Origin: Pleurobrachia bachei
Taxonomy: Eukaryota; Ctenophora; Tentaculata; Cydippida; Pleurobrachiidae
Direction: 5' to 3'
Length of the DNA: 24,151 nt
Assembly (NCBI GenBank): GCA_000695325.1
Contig: AVPN01000140.1
Location: 38,345-62,495 of the forward strand
In this document: positions 8,270-19,966 of the stretch, one piece after another
How the letters are laid out: the number at the start of each line of letters is the position of its first letter
Position numbering within the stretch: the first letter of the stretch is position 1
The notes under the pieces: generated by a model
Database searches by the model: none
What the model was told of the DNA's origin: nothing
The model's input: the letters and a program-made list of their open reading frames with translations, nothing else
Translations under genes and position numbers: made by a program

Positions 8270-8843
8270 AGTCTGCCGGTATGTAAAAGATATAAATAAT
8301 ACTGGCCCGACAGGTGGAATAAAAATAAAAAGTATGATCACCGGGAAAGGTATAAAGTGAGCGCCTTTTTAGTCAGGATGATAATTTACTGACCTGACAA
8401 GAAGAAAGAAGGAAGGTTTCAAGTTGGCCACGTGACAAGATCCCCGGTAGGAGCAATGCCTTCGAAGGGAGAGGATGGAGAGCAGTGCCATAACTACTCC
8501 AGTACAGCAGATACCAAGGCCGTTTGGGGAAATTAGGTGGTCATACGCTGGTAATGTTGCCGATCTGGGGATGTATCACATGAAGAGGTTATTATGTTCT
8601 AAACCAAGTCCGGTGAAAGAGGGTCGGGTACGGCAACTGCATCAATTATAATCCAGTTTCTAGTTACTCTTCTAATTCATCTCACTAAATATTTAGTTTA
8701 TTAATCTCAAGAACATACCTAAAATCAGCGAAGTGAACAGGTCGGCAGCGAGGAGTGACATCCGTAACCCCAATGAATATCACCAGCAATATCACGCTTC
8801 CTCCAATTAGCGTGTTTACTACGAAGTTTAGAACCCGAAACAT
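8265..8843 (-). pseudogene. PLPPR-like 5' fragment (second tandem copy)
   Basis: Identical copy of PLPPR exon 1 (8843-8719, or from the upstream Met at 8912) and of the first 129 bp of exon 2 (from 8393). It includes TM1, the same in-frame TAA (8369-8371) and TM2. Reading then runs into a (CT)n-encoded Leu-Ser repeat at the GA microsatellite. No motif 1-3 region follows, so this is a 5' fragment. Confidence 0.75.
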
Positions 8844-9559
8844 CTGGTCCGCTGATGATGGTTGTTTTTGAGTGGTTGCTAAGGTACAACCCAATACCTT
8901 ACAATACAACAATAGTACAACAATAGTAGCAAGAGGTTAGTACAAGGCGTCAACTGGTAACAAGTGATTGAACAAAGTACAAATGGTATCAGGTGAAGAA
9001 GGAGTCAAATTCACAACAAAAACTACGCGACTAACAAACAACCAACCGATCCTTATCCTCAGTAAACTACAGCAAAAATTACTGAACACTACGATAATTA
9101 CTCTCACAATATAAGTGGTAATGGGCTAGCGATTATCTGCCGTTCACAAGCACAATGAGAATACAAAGAAGTTGGAATGTGTGTTCACAGTCTGTAGTTC
9201 ACAGCTTGAAGCGCAGTGTTTAAATTAATTGTTTTTCGGCACTCTTCTTTGTTAGATATACATGGATATAATATCACGGGGATTAATTCGAGTGAACAAC
9301 TCGAGCGATTGTGAAATAAGAGAAACAAAGGTGGAGAAAGGACAGTAACTGGATCGAATTGTGAAATAAGATTGGTAATTTACAAACAACAACGATCATA
9401 AGAATAGGGCCTAAGAATAGAATTGTACGAAATAGCAAATATTGGTGTGGTACCGAGGTTACTCTACAACTGTAGCAATACAACAAATTTTGCAATATGA
9501 TTGAACTTACCAAGACCCGAATAGGCAGAACGTCAAAATAGAAAGAAAGAGAGATAGAA

Positions 9560-9561
<2 letters not shown>

Positions 9562-9604
<43 letters not shown>
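9562..9604. repeat. (GA)n microsatellite
   Basis: Right end of tandem unit 2. It lies just 3' of the last recognisable synaptojanin exon. Confidence 0.95.
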
Positions 9605-9605
<1 letters not shown>

Positions 9606-9667
9606 GCCATAATTAAACGATTGTATTTGGTGACCTGGTACCTGCACCGATATTGGATTGGTACTAT

Positions 9668-12600
9668 TCACTGATGATCTCTCTTTATAAGAGATCCAGC
9701 CAGAAATAGAGGTACAGAAAGCAAGGGCAAAGAGAGATAGGGAGAGGGATAGAGAGAAATGAGTGATTGATTGATAAGGGGGGACATGGTTTGTTGGTAC
9801 ACAAGAGTCCGTTGTTTTATCTCAATCCCCAAATACCTGTGATCGGAAGACTTGATATCAGTATAGCCGTAGTATAACAGAGTACCGGGTGAAAGAGTGT
9901 CCATGAATCGTGTCCTCTCTTTACACCTCCAAAGCACCCTATCACACCTGAACAAATAGCAATTAAAAGAAACTAATCATTCTCAAATGATTAAAGCATC
10001 CGAATTCGGGTCTGTTGAAAGTCTGATCAATAAAATAAAACGTACCAGGCGGGAGATCGGAACTTGTCGCTTGTATCATAGTAATCTGAGTTCAGATCGT
10101 ATTTGTAGGTGGGTGCGAAGTCAAGAGGTCCTTCATTAAATCCTTGAAATACCTGAAGAGTGGGCAGTGGGTGTGTCGTGTGATATGTCATTGTCATTTG
10201 TCCAACACTGAAGTTGGAAAGGTCAAAGGAACTGGTTTCCAAAAATCGAGAAGGGCAGAAGCGTGGGAAAATTTGAAGAATGTCGCGCGTTTTGCCCTGC
10301 GCGTTTCGCTCTCGCGCCCTCCGTCTCGCTCTCATCCAAAGTGCGACATTTCTGATCCCTGTGTGACACATTTACATCCGATATTAAATTGATCTCTCTC
10401 GCTCACCTTGCCCAAATTTCTCTGAACAGTCAGTTGATCCGCACACTGGAGGTCGTGCCAGCAACTTTCCTTCACAAGGTCTCTAATTTGATGGTTGGGT
10501 AGGTCTATCCGATAGTTGAAATCTCCACACCAAAAAACGTAATCGTGGTCATCAAGCTCCATTCCCTGTGTGGGAGCAGGGGCCAGGGTGGGTTTTAATA
10601 AACTAATATAAAGTTCAAAGCTGTGATATAAACCCAGAAAAAGTGAAGTTTGGACACCCTAAATCGCTATGATGAAGTAGTCACACAAACTAATTCCATC
10701 CTCTCCTTTAAATACCTATCTCAATTTCGCCAAAATTCACCACTATGTCAATTTCACTCAAATTCACAGCACTTACATTTGTCAGGATTGCCTTCTCACT
10801 AATGCTATCATAGTGCTTGTTCCTCTCATTAACTGCGGTCTGTCCAGCGGCAAGATGAGCACAAACAAAACACAGAGAAGTTGAGTAGAGATTGAATGAA
10901 ATCACTACCCCTCCTTTGTTACCAGTCTTGCCTTTCAGTCCAGTTTTTATTGACTCGATACAAATATCACTGCGTGGGAAAAAATGTAATAGTCACAGTT
11001 AATTTATTAATTAGTCAATTATTTAGAAAAGTAACGGGACGATCAGAAAATCTATGAAATGTTTATATTCAAAATGCCCTGCAACACTAACGTGCAGTAT
11101 TGAACGTGGTTTGACTTCACAAAGACAAAGAGACACACTCCAACCAGTTGTAGAGATGATATCAGAATATAGGAACTTTCCCGACATAGTATATCTTGGA
11201 ACCAACTACTCCATTGACTTCTCTTACTTTGACTGAAAAAGTGAGTTGGTTTATCATTTTATCAAGTGGTTACATTTGGGTCGAATTTGGGGTCTAGATG
11301 GTCCTAAGTTGGTCCTACCTCGATGAGACAATGTTTCCAGCGGTTAAGTCCACTAACTCCTGGAGACCGATAACAACCACGTCTGGACTATCACTCAAGT
11401 TAGTGGCACTTCTGTCAACGTAACCAAACGAGGCCAGCTTCTCATCTGAGGGAAAGGGGAGGGTTTAACATTACTAGTTAGTGGGTGGGGGAGATGGAGG
11501 ATTTATCCAACCGTATTTGCAACACCAACTTATTTTACCCTAGTCCCCCTCCAGGGCAGCTCCCCAGTGACACCACCCCCCCACCCCCCCCCCAAACCCA
11601 CTGAGTAATTCTCACCCAGTGATATATCCACAGCACTCAGATCATCACTCATTAGATCCACATTCCGGGATCGGGTAACAGCTGGGGCATCCAGTAGCCA
11701 GTCAGCTAGCTTCTTCTTATCTTCTTTCTGGATCCGACCTGAACAGCATTATATATTACCATGGTAACTGTTTAGTATGCTGTTTGTTGCCATGGTAACT
11801 GTGCACTGTGTAGTGTGTATCCAGTGGGGTAATTTAATTTGGTCTGTGGCGGTATTTCGGTATCCCCGCTTTTTAACAATATACCCCTCTCTCTCTCTTA
11901 CCTCCATTGCTATTCCAAGTTCCCACAGATACTCGAATTGGAATCTTTTGGGAGAAGTCACGTGACTCGGCCAACAAACCATCCACAAATGAACTGGGTA
12001 CTGAAAGGAATGGTGAAATGTTACAAGAATTCAAATCTGTACATAACATATTATTACCTATTCAATATGAATCACAGACTACAATTACTGTATTTAGGAG
12101 GCAACACAAGTTTCATGAAATCTCTGACGGGAAGCCAATCATCAGACTACATTAGTAGGGACTAGAGAGGTTAGGTGAATTGAATCTGGCTGGCACTCAC
12201 GGAATCGTTCACATTTGGAGATAACTGGACTGAGAGGTTTATTGGGGTACATCAGTAACTCTTCAATAGCTTCCTGTCGTTCATCATCCAGGAAGTTGTT
12301 CTTTATTGCCCGTTTGAAGGATCTTGTGGCGTCTGTGAGCTTGCCCATCTAGAGATAAAGTTGGACTGTTATAACTTTCTGTGTAGATCTGTGTTTATCT
12401 AGTTTCTGTCTAGATTCTCTGTTTCTATCTGTTTCTCTTTTTCTGTTCCTGTCTAGTTTCTCTGTTTCAGTTTCTGTTTTAGTTGAACCTCCTACATGTA
12501 GTGACTCAATCTGTGATTCAGTATGACCCTGTATTTCTGTCACACTTACTTTTCCACCGGCCGTCTTTAGCGCACCAGTACCACAGTAAGCTCTAGATAC

Positions 12601-15315
12601 AAGATTAGCGTTGCTGTGCCAACACTTATCTATCGCTGCTGCAAACTTTTCAATCTACAAAATATACTACAAAATATACAAGTTGGTAATGGTGTCATTA
12701 CTCTTTTAAAAAACAAATGGCACGCATAGGGTTCCATAAAACATGTAGCTTTTTTTCTTGAGTCAATATCACCAAATTAGAAAAGAGTTTCAGTTACCTG
12801 AGGCGTGGCACCAATGTACTCCAGTTGTTTGTACAGTACACGATGGGAGATATACTTCTGTACTGAGTTAGTCCTATCAATACAATCTAGACAGTTCGTC
12901 CGTAATACACCCTCCTGGATACTGCAGGAACAGGAGGGGATATTAACAATTAATATTTATTAAAAAGAACTAAAAAGTAACAACTCTTCCCCTGTTGGGG
13001 ACACTTTAACTTTGGACTCAGCACTTACTTCATAAGGCTCACACAGCACTTACCCCTGACAGTCAACACCCGATTTTCGGAAGAACCCCGCGTAACCAAC
13101 AAACGTCTCGATGTCCTTGTAAAGAGGTGCCAGCAGTTCCATTTTACCGCTTCTTACCACAGAGTGGTAGTCAAAGTTCCGGATTAGCACGTCATCGTGT
13201 ATACTGTCCGCTTGATGGGCCTGGAAAAAGGTGGTTAGGTCACGTGACTAGGAATTCGACAGAACCGGATGCTGGATACCATCGGATCTCGATTAACCGA
13301 TGTTGGACGTTCGTTGGAAATGTTTTTTTTTCTCGGTAAATCGAGTATAATCAATCAGGGTGAGGAAGAGTGTGCTGTAATCACCTGATATTGATGTGAT
13401 AGGTAACACTCGTCAGTGTTCGGTTTACTGGATAACAGATTTAGTATCATGACCATACCATAGTTGTTTTTTAGTACCGTCATGTGCCTGTGGGTGGTAG
13501 AGGTTGACACTTAGTTTACTAAGTTTGGGATGGATACGAAATAACCCCTCGCGACCTCCACACAATAAAACATACTTGTCATAAGCCATCTGGGTTAACT
13601 CGTAACCCCGGGTCATGGTCAGTTTATGAGATCCAACTTGGAGGCCGCTCTGTTCCCAGAACACGGGGACACTTCCCCTAATTTGTAGGAAACTACACAT
13701 CTTATCACCGAGTTGGAGGATCTGTTCTGTTTCAACAAAGTTGGCAACTGACCCTCCGTCATCCACTCCCCTGACCTGGCAAGATGGTAACATCTGTTAC
13801 CATGGTAACCGTTATGTAACCATGGAAACGGTATTGAATAGTAATGATAACTGTTACTAAACACACCACACTCACTGGGGAAGCAGATTTACAGAGAGAA
13901 TTGTGTAACCATTACTGCGGTATAGGTGTGTTTTAATGAGAAGAGAGTTTAGGAGAGAGGAAAGAGAGAGAGAGAGATAGAGAGAGAGAGAAAGAGAGAG
14001 AGAGACTGTGTGAGAGAGAGAGAGAGATTCTGAGAGAATTTTAGGAGATATGAGAGAGCGACTGTAACGAAGATGGGAGAGAAAGATAAAGATTGGTTGT
14101 GAGTGTAGAAGGAGGAAGAAAGAATATTCGCTCACAAAGTTACATCTTACTGTAGATAGTATGAAAATACATAACACATTACTAGGAAGGTATAACATGA
14201 TATTGAAAGTGTTTTCACCAGTAATACATCACTGCTCGGTCAAGATTTCCTCACTAAACGGTCACTAAACGGTCAATAGATGGTCACTAAACGGTCACTA
14301 AGCTTACTAAAATCCCACTCTATGAAATTACCACCAACTTTCAGCATTTCTTACCTGTGACCGGAACAGCAATAAACTCGATGACTGAGTGTTTGTATGT
14401 ATATAATATAACTGAACTGTCATAAAACTAGTAATTTGGGGACCGGGGCTAACACGCGTTTTAAACTTCTTCAATTCACTCAGTGAGTGAAAAGGGGTAA
14501 CTACAATTTTTAGGGTATCTATTTGTTTTCACCTGAAATCTTGCTCCAGCCCTCTCCGAGCTGACTCTACTAATAACTGCAGCCCGGGCCTGGTTCGCAC
14601 CTGCATACACAGTACACACAGACACACTTCCACAGATCAGGCTGACAAACCAGGTGGCGTAGGCAGAGAAGAACTTGAGGGGGTGGGTCAACAGTGATCT
14701 ATTCCTGGGAGTATGGATTGGGAGATTAGGTTAGTGGTGTGAAAAGGTAAATTATATGGTTTTTGTTTGTTTTGTTCAAACTCAGCAGGGTCGAACACGG
14801 CAAGTTTTTGTCACTCCCCATGCCCTTTCTTCCGCCAGAGCGACCCTATTTTACAAGTTAAATTATGGTTCGGGCAGTGTGATTCTAGTAACTATCTTAC
14901 CAGAGAAAACGAGAGTCCACCTTTGATTGCCGGTTTACTTTGTTCTGGAAGTTTACTGTTAAATCATAGCTATCACCCTGCTCCGTGATGCCAAAGAAAA
15001 ATGTCCCTGAAAGTTTGTGTTATTGGTGAAGGTTTGTGTTATTGGTTACCATGGTCACCAGAATGTAACCGTGGTTACCAGAATGAGTGACGAGTGTGTA
15101 ACCAGAATGAGTGAAGAGTGTGTAACCCACCTTGTGTCAGATAGTTTTTGCAAGCGCTGGTAAACTCCACTGGATCGCCCTCCTTTATCTCAACAAAGAG
15201 GACATCGGTAACTGCAAGGATTTCAGCATCTCCCAGCTTTCCGGTACTGTTACATGCCGTAACGAGGGAGAGATACCGACACTCTCCTTCGTCCTCTGGG
15301 AACATTGTGGTGATT

Positions 15316-15346
<31 letters not shown>

Positions 15347-17109
15347 AGACAGACAGACAGACAGACAGACAGTCAGACAGACAGACAGACAGACAGACAG
15401 TCAGACAGACAGACAGACAGACAGACAGTCAGACAGACAGACAGACAGACAGACAGTCAGACAGACAGACAGACAGACAGACAGTCAGACAGACAGACAG
15501 ACAGACAGACAGTCAGACAGACAGACAGACAGACAGACAGTCAGACAGACAGACAGACAGACAGACAGTCAGACAGACAGACAGACAGACAGACAGTCAG
15601 ACAGACAGACAGACAGACAGACAGTCAGACAGACAGACAGACAGACAGACAGTCAGACAGACAGACAGACAGACAGACAGTCAGACAGACAGACAGACAG
15701 ACAGACAGTCAGACAGACAGACAGACAGACAGACAGTCAGACAGACAGACAGACAGACAGACAGTCAGACAGACAGACAGACAGACAGACAGTCAGACAG
15801 ACAGACAGACAGACGTACAGTAGGGCGTGTATGTGTGAGAGAGAAAGTGAGATTAGCAGCCAGAGAAGATATTAAAAATCTTGTTCCGATATGTGATGCT
15901 GCAGTAGCTAAGGGCATGTTCAGGATATAGTGAGAGGAAATGTAGATAAATTGTAGGCGAGGTAGCTCAATAGGTTAGAGCAATGTACATGTAATGCAGA
16001 GGTTGTCGGTTCGAGCCCGGCCCTCGCCAGATATTTTTCTAATTTTCCTCCCTATTTAATCCTGAACAGATCTCATTCATTGATATTTAACCAAACCATT
16101 CTTCCAACACCGTGATCTGCCCGCTGTATGTTTCCCCTTTACTGTTGTACAGTAGGGCGTGTATGTGTGAGAGAGAAAGTGAGATTAGCAGCCAGAGAAG
16201 ATATTAAAAATCTTGTTCCGATATGTGATGCTGCAGTAGCTAAGGGCATGTTCAGGATATAGTGAGAGGAAATGTAGATAAATTGTAGGCGAGGTAGCTC
16301 AATAGGTTAGAGCAATGTACATGTAATGCAGAGGTTGTCGGTTCGAGCCCGGCCCTCGCCAGATATTTTTCTAATTTTCCTCCCTATTTAATCCTGAACA
16401 GATCTCATTCATTGATATTTAACCAAACCATTCTTCCAACACCGTGATCTGCCCGCTGTATGTTTCCCCTTTACTGTTGTACAGTAGGGCGTGTATGTGT
16501 GAGAGAGAAAGTGAGATTAGCAGCCAGAGAAGATATTAAAAATCTTGTTCCGATATGTGATGCTGCAGTAGCTAAGGGCATGTTCAGGATATAGTGAGAG
16601 GAAATGTAGATAAATTGTAGGCGAGGTAGCTCAATAGGTTAGAGCAATGTACATGTAATGCAGAGGTTGTCGGTTCGAGCCCGGCCCTCGCCAGATATTT
16701 TTCTAATTTTCCTCCCTATCTAATCCTGAACAGATCTCATTCATTGATATTTAACCAAACCATTCTTCCAACACCGTGATCTGCCCGCTGTATGTTTCCC
16801 CTTTACTGTTGTACAGTAGGGCGTGTATGTGTGAGAGAGAAAGTGAGATTAGCAGCCAGAGAAGATATTAAAAATCTTGTTCCGATTATTATCTGATATT
16901 GAAACCCCATTAAAACTGTCAGAATTACTACACTCAGAATGAGGTCATATCAGAACATTTAAAATTTATCACAACAATAATAACTCACGAAGCTGGGCAC
17001 AAACATCCCCCTGTAGTAGTAGTCCTGTATTAGTTTTCCTGTTTTCTAACAACACCTTCCTCTCTCTCCCCTCCCCTCCTACGTACAACCGGAGGTTCTT
17101 GGGTATCAT
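9668..17109 (-). CDS. SYNJ: Synaptojanin: SAC domain plus inositol polyphosphate 5-phosphatase
   Basis: Phosphoinositide phosphatase acting on PI(4,5)P2 and PI4P at endocytic membranes. Exons: 17109-16989, 15295-15131, 15006-14901, 14704-14533, 13775-13576, 13487-13385, 13220-13054, 12921-12798, 12654-12550, 12348-12201, 12000-11902, 11738-11616, 11445-11319, 11232-11092, 10969-10777, 10565-10407, 10152-10046, 9947 to about 9837 or beyond. Every junction is GT-AG with matching phase. The SAC domain includes [17 protein letters not shown] and the catalytic [12 protein letters not shown] (CX5R intact). The 5-phosphatase has [32 protein letters not shown] and SDHR. The 87-bp second exon seen in the sister copy (19486-19400) is absent here; its loss is phase-neutral. 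After SDHR the frame stays open to 9668, probably partly intron; YLGIEI may be the last strand. No proline-rich tail is seen. Confidence 0.93.
11755..11799. promoter_or_regulatory. Two X-box-like (RFX-type) palindromes in a synaptojanin intron
   Basis: ATTACCATGGTAAC at 11755-11768 and GTTGCCATGGTAAC at 11786-11799. The second fits the RFX consensus GTNRCC-N(0-3)-RGYAAC exactly. Similar 14-mers recur in the window, so they may be part of a dispersed repeat rather than regulatory sites. Confidence 0.45.
13796..13829. promoter_or_regulatory. X-box-like palindromes at a synaptojanin intron end
   Basis: Perfect 14-bp palindrome GTTACCATGGTAAC at 13796-13809, followed by GTAACCATGGAAAC at 13816-13829. 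They lie about 20 bp upstream of the exon starting at 13775, within the presumed branch-site region. Confidence 0.45.
13950..14036. repeat. Imperfect GA-rich tract
   Basis: Interrupted GA repeats inside a synaptojanin intron. Confidence 0.8.
15045..15080. promoter_or_regulatory. Degenerate X-box-like repeats
   Basis: GTTACCATGGTCAC at 15045-15058 and GTAACCGTGGTTAC at 15066-15079, separated by cagaat. Same motif family as at 3105, 11755 and 13796. Located in the intron between 15131 and 15006. Confidence 0.35.
15316..15814. repeat. (CAGA)n microsatellite with a 28-bp higher-order period
   Basis: A CAGA repeat in which agtc replaces agac every 28 bp, from 15343 to 15791 (17 occurrences with constant spacing). 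On the minus strand it is (CTGT)n, about 20 bp upstream of the 3' splice site of the synaptojanin exon at 15295. The sister copy (19248-19391) is shorter and has different interruptions. Confidence 0.95.
15956..16028 (+). tRNA. tRNA-like gene, anticodon position TGT (Thr-type), array unit 1
   Basis: Cloverleaf: acceptor GGCGAGG/CCTCGCC fully paired, D-arm GCTC/GAGC, anticodon arm 15983-15999, five-base variable loop, T-arm GTCGG/CCGGC with TTCGAGC loop. The A box (TAGCTCAATAGG) and B box (GGTTCGAGCCC) are intact, and a T5 pol III terminator lies at 16034-16038. Oddities: position 33 is A instead of the near-universal U, and the first anticodon-stem pair is A/G. It may be a tRNA pseudogene or the head of a tRNA-derived SINE. 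Read by position the anticodon is TGT. Confidence 0.6.
16034..16038 (+). terminator. Pol III T5 terminator, array unit 1
   Basis: TTTTT six bases after the tRNA-like 3' end. Repeated at 16366-16370 and 16698-16702. Confidence 0.6.
16288..16360 (+). tRNA. tRNA-like gene, array unit 2
   Basis: Identical to the copy at 15956-16028, including A33 and the T5 terminator (16366-16370). Confidence 0.6.
16620..16692 (+). tRNA. tRNA-like gene, array unit 3
   Basis: Identical to the other two copies. The T5 terminator is at 16698-16702, and the unit carries the only T-to-C change seen in the array, downstream of the tRNA. Confidence 0.6.
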
Positions 17110-17294
17110 TCTTCTGTCATATTTGGTTGTCTACTTGAACTACAAAATGGTGGGTCATAAATAAAATGCACAATTATCATGATTCAGTTATAAAAAACGA
17201 TTGGTTGATATTGTTAGAAACTGTTATATATAATTTGTACTCAAATAATAATTTAACCAAAAAACAACAACAAAATGCCCAAAATGTCTGCTCT

Positions 17295-19747
<2,453 letters not shown>

Positions 19748-19966
19748 TCTTCACCTTGGTCTTGTTTCACTCCGGTATCATTCCTCTGTCATGTTTGGCT
19801 TTGTACTTGAACTACAGAACAGAGGGTTTACATTGGGGATAATTTTTGATAATTATGAAGTCTGTTGGTTATGAAAACGAATGGTTCATAGAAACTGTAA
19901 TGTAATTTGTATTCAAATAATAATTTAACCAAAAGAAAACAACAAAATGCCCAAAATGTTTCTGAT

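Larger units (their letters stand above)
8265..9604. repeat. Exact tandem duplication, unit 2
   Basis: Second copy of 6907-8264, ending in a shorter GA run at 9562-9604. No gene is recognised in its right half (8913-9561). Confidence 0.9.
15815..16886. repeat. 332-bp tandem array, 3.2 units
   Basis: Units begin gtacagtagggcgtg at 15815, 16147, 16479 and 16811; the last is partial and ends at about 16886. The units are almost identical (one T/C difference seen). Each full unit contains one tRNA-like gene on the plus strand. The array occupies the place where synaptojanin exon 2 lies in the sister copy. Confidence 0.95.

Noticed and set aside
7925-8341. Minus-strand frame with a long Leu-Ser repeat
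   Set aside because: The repeat is the translated GA/CT microsatellite. Only the part below 8341 corresponds to PLPPR TM2.
13250-13345. tcgattaaccga..ctcggtaaatcgag stretch as a pogo-like element
   Set aside because: No clear inverted repeats or target-site duplication; only a loose likeness to the element at 4683-4741.
14601-14610. Splice acceptor (TATGCAG) within the synaptojanin exon
   Set aside because: The sequence upstream of it ([18 protein letters not shown]) aligns with the SAC domain without a break, so the exon starts at 14704.
15148-15930. 260-residue plus-strand open frame through the CAGA repeat
   Set aside because: Most of it is repeat-encoded Arg-Gln-Thr-Asp. Its start is antisense to a solid synaptojanin exon.
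15857-15930. Plus-strand [17 protein letters not shown].. resembling a SAC N-terminal helix in place of exon 2
   Set aside because: It is on the wrong strand for synaptojanin and has no DNA similarity to the real exon 2 at 19486-19400, so the likeness is taken as chance.
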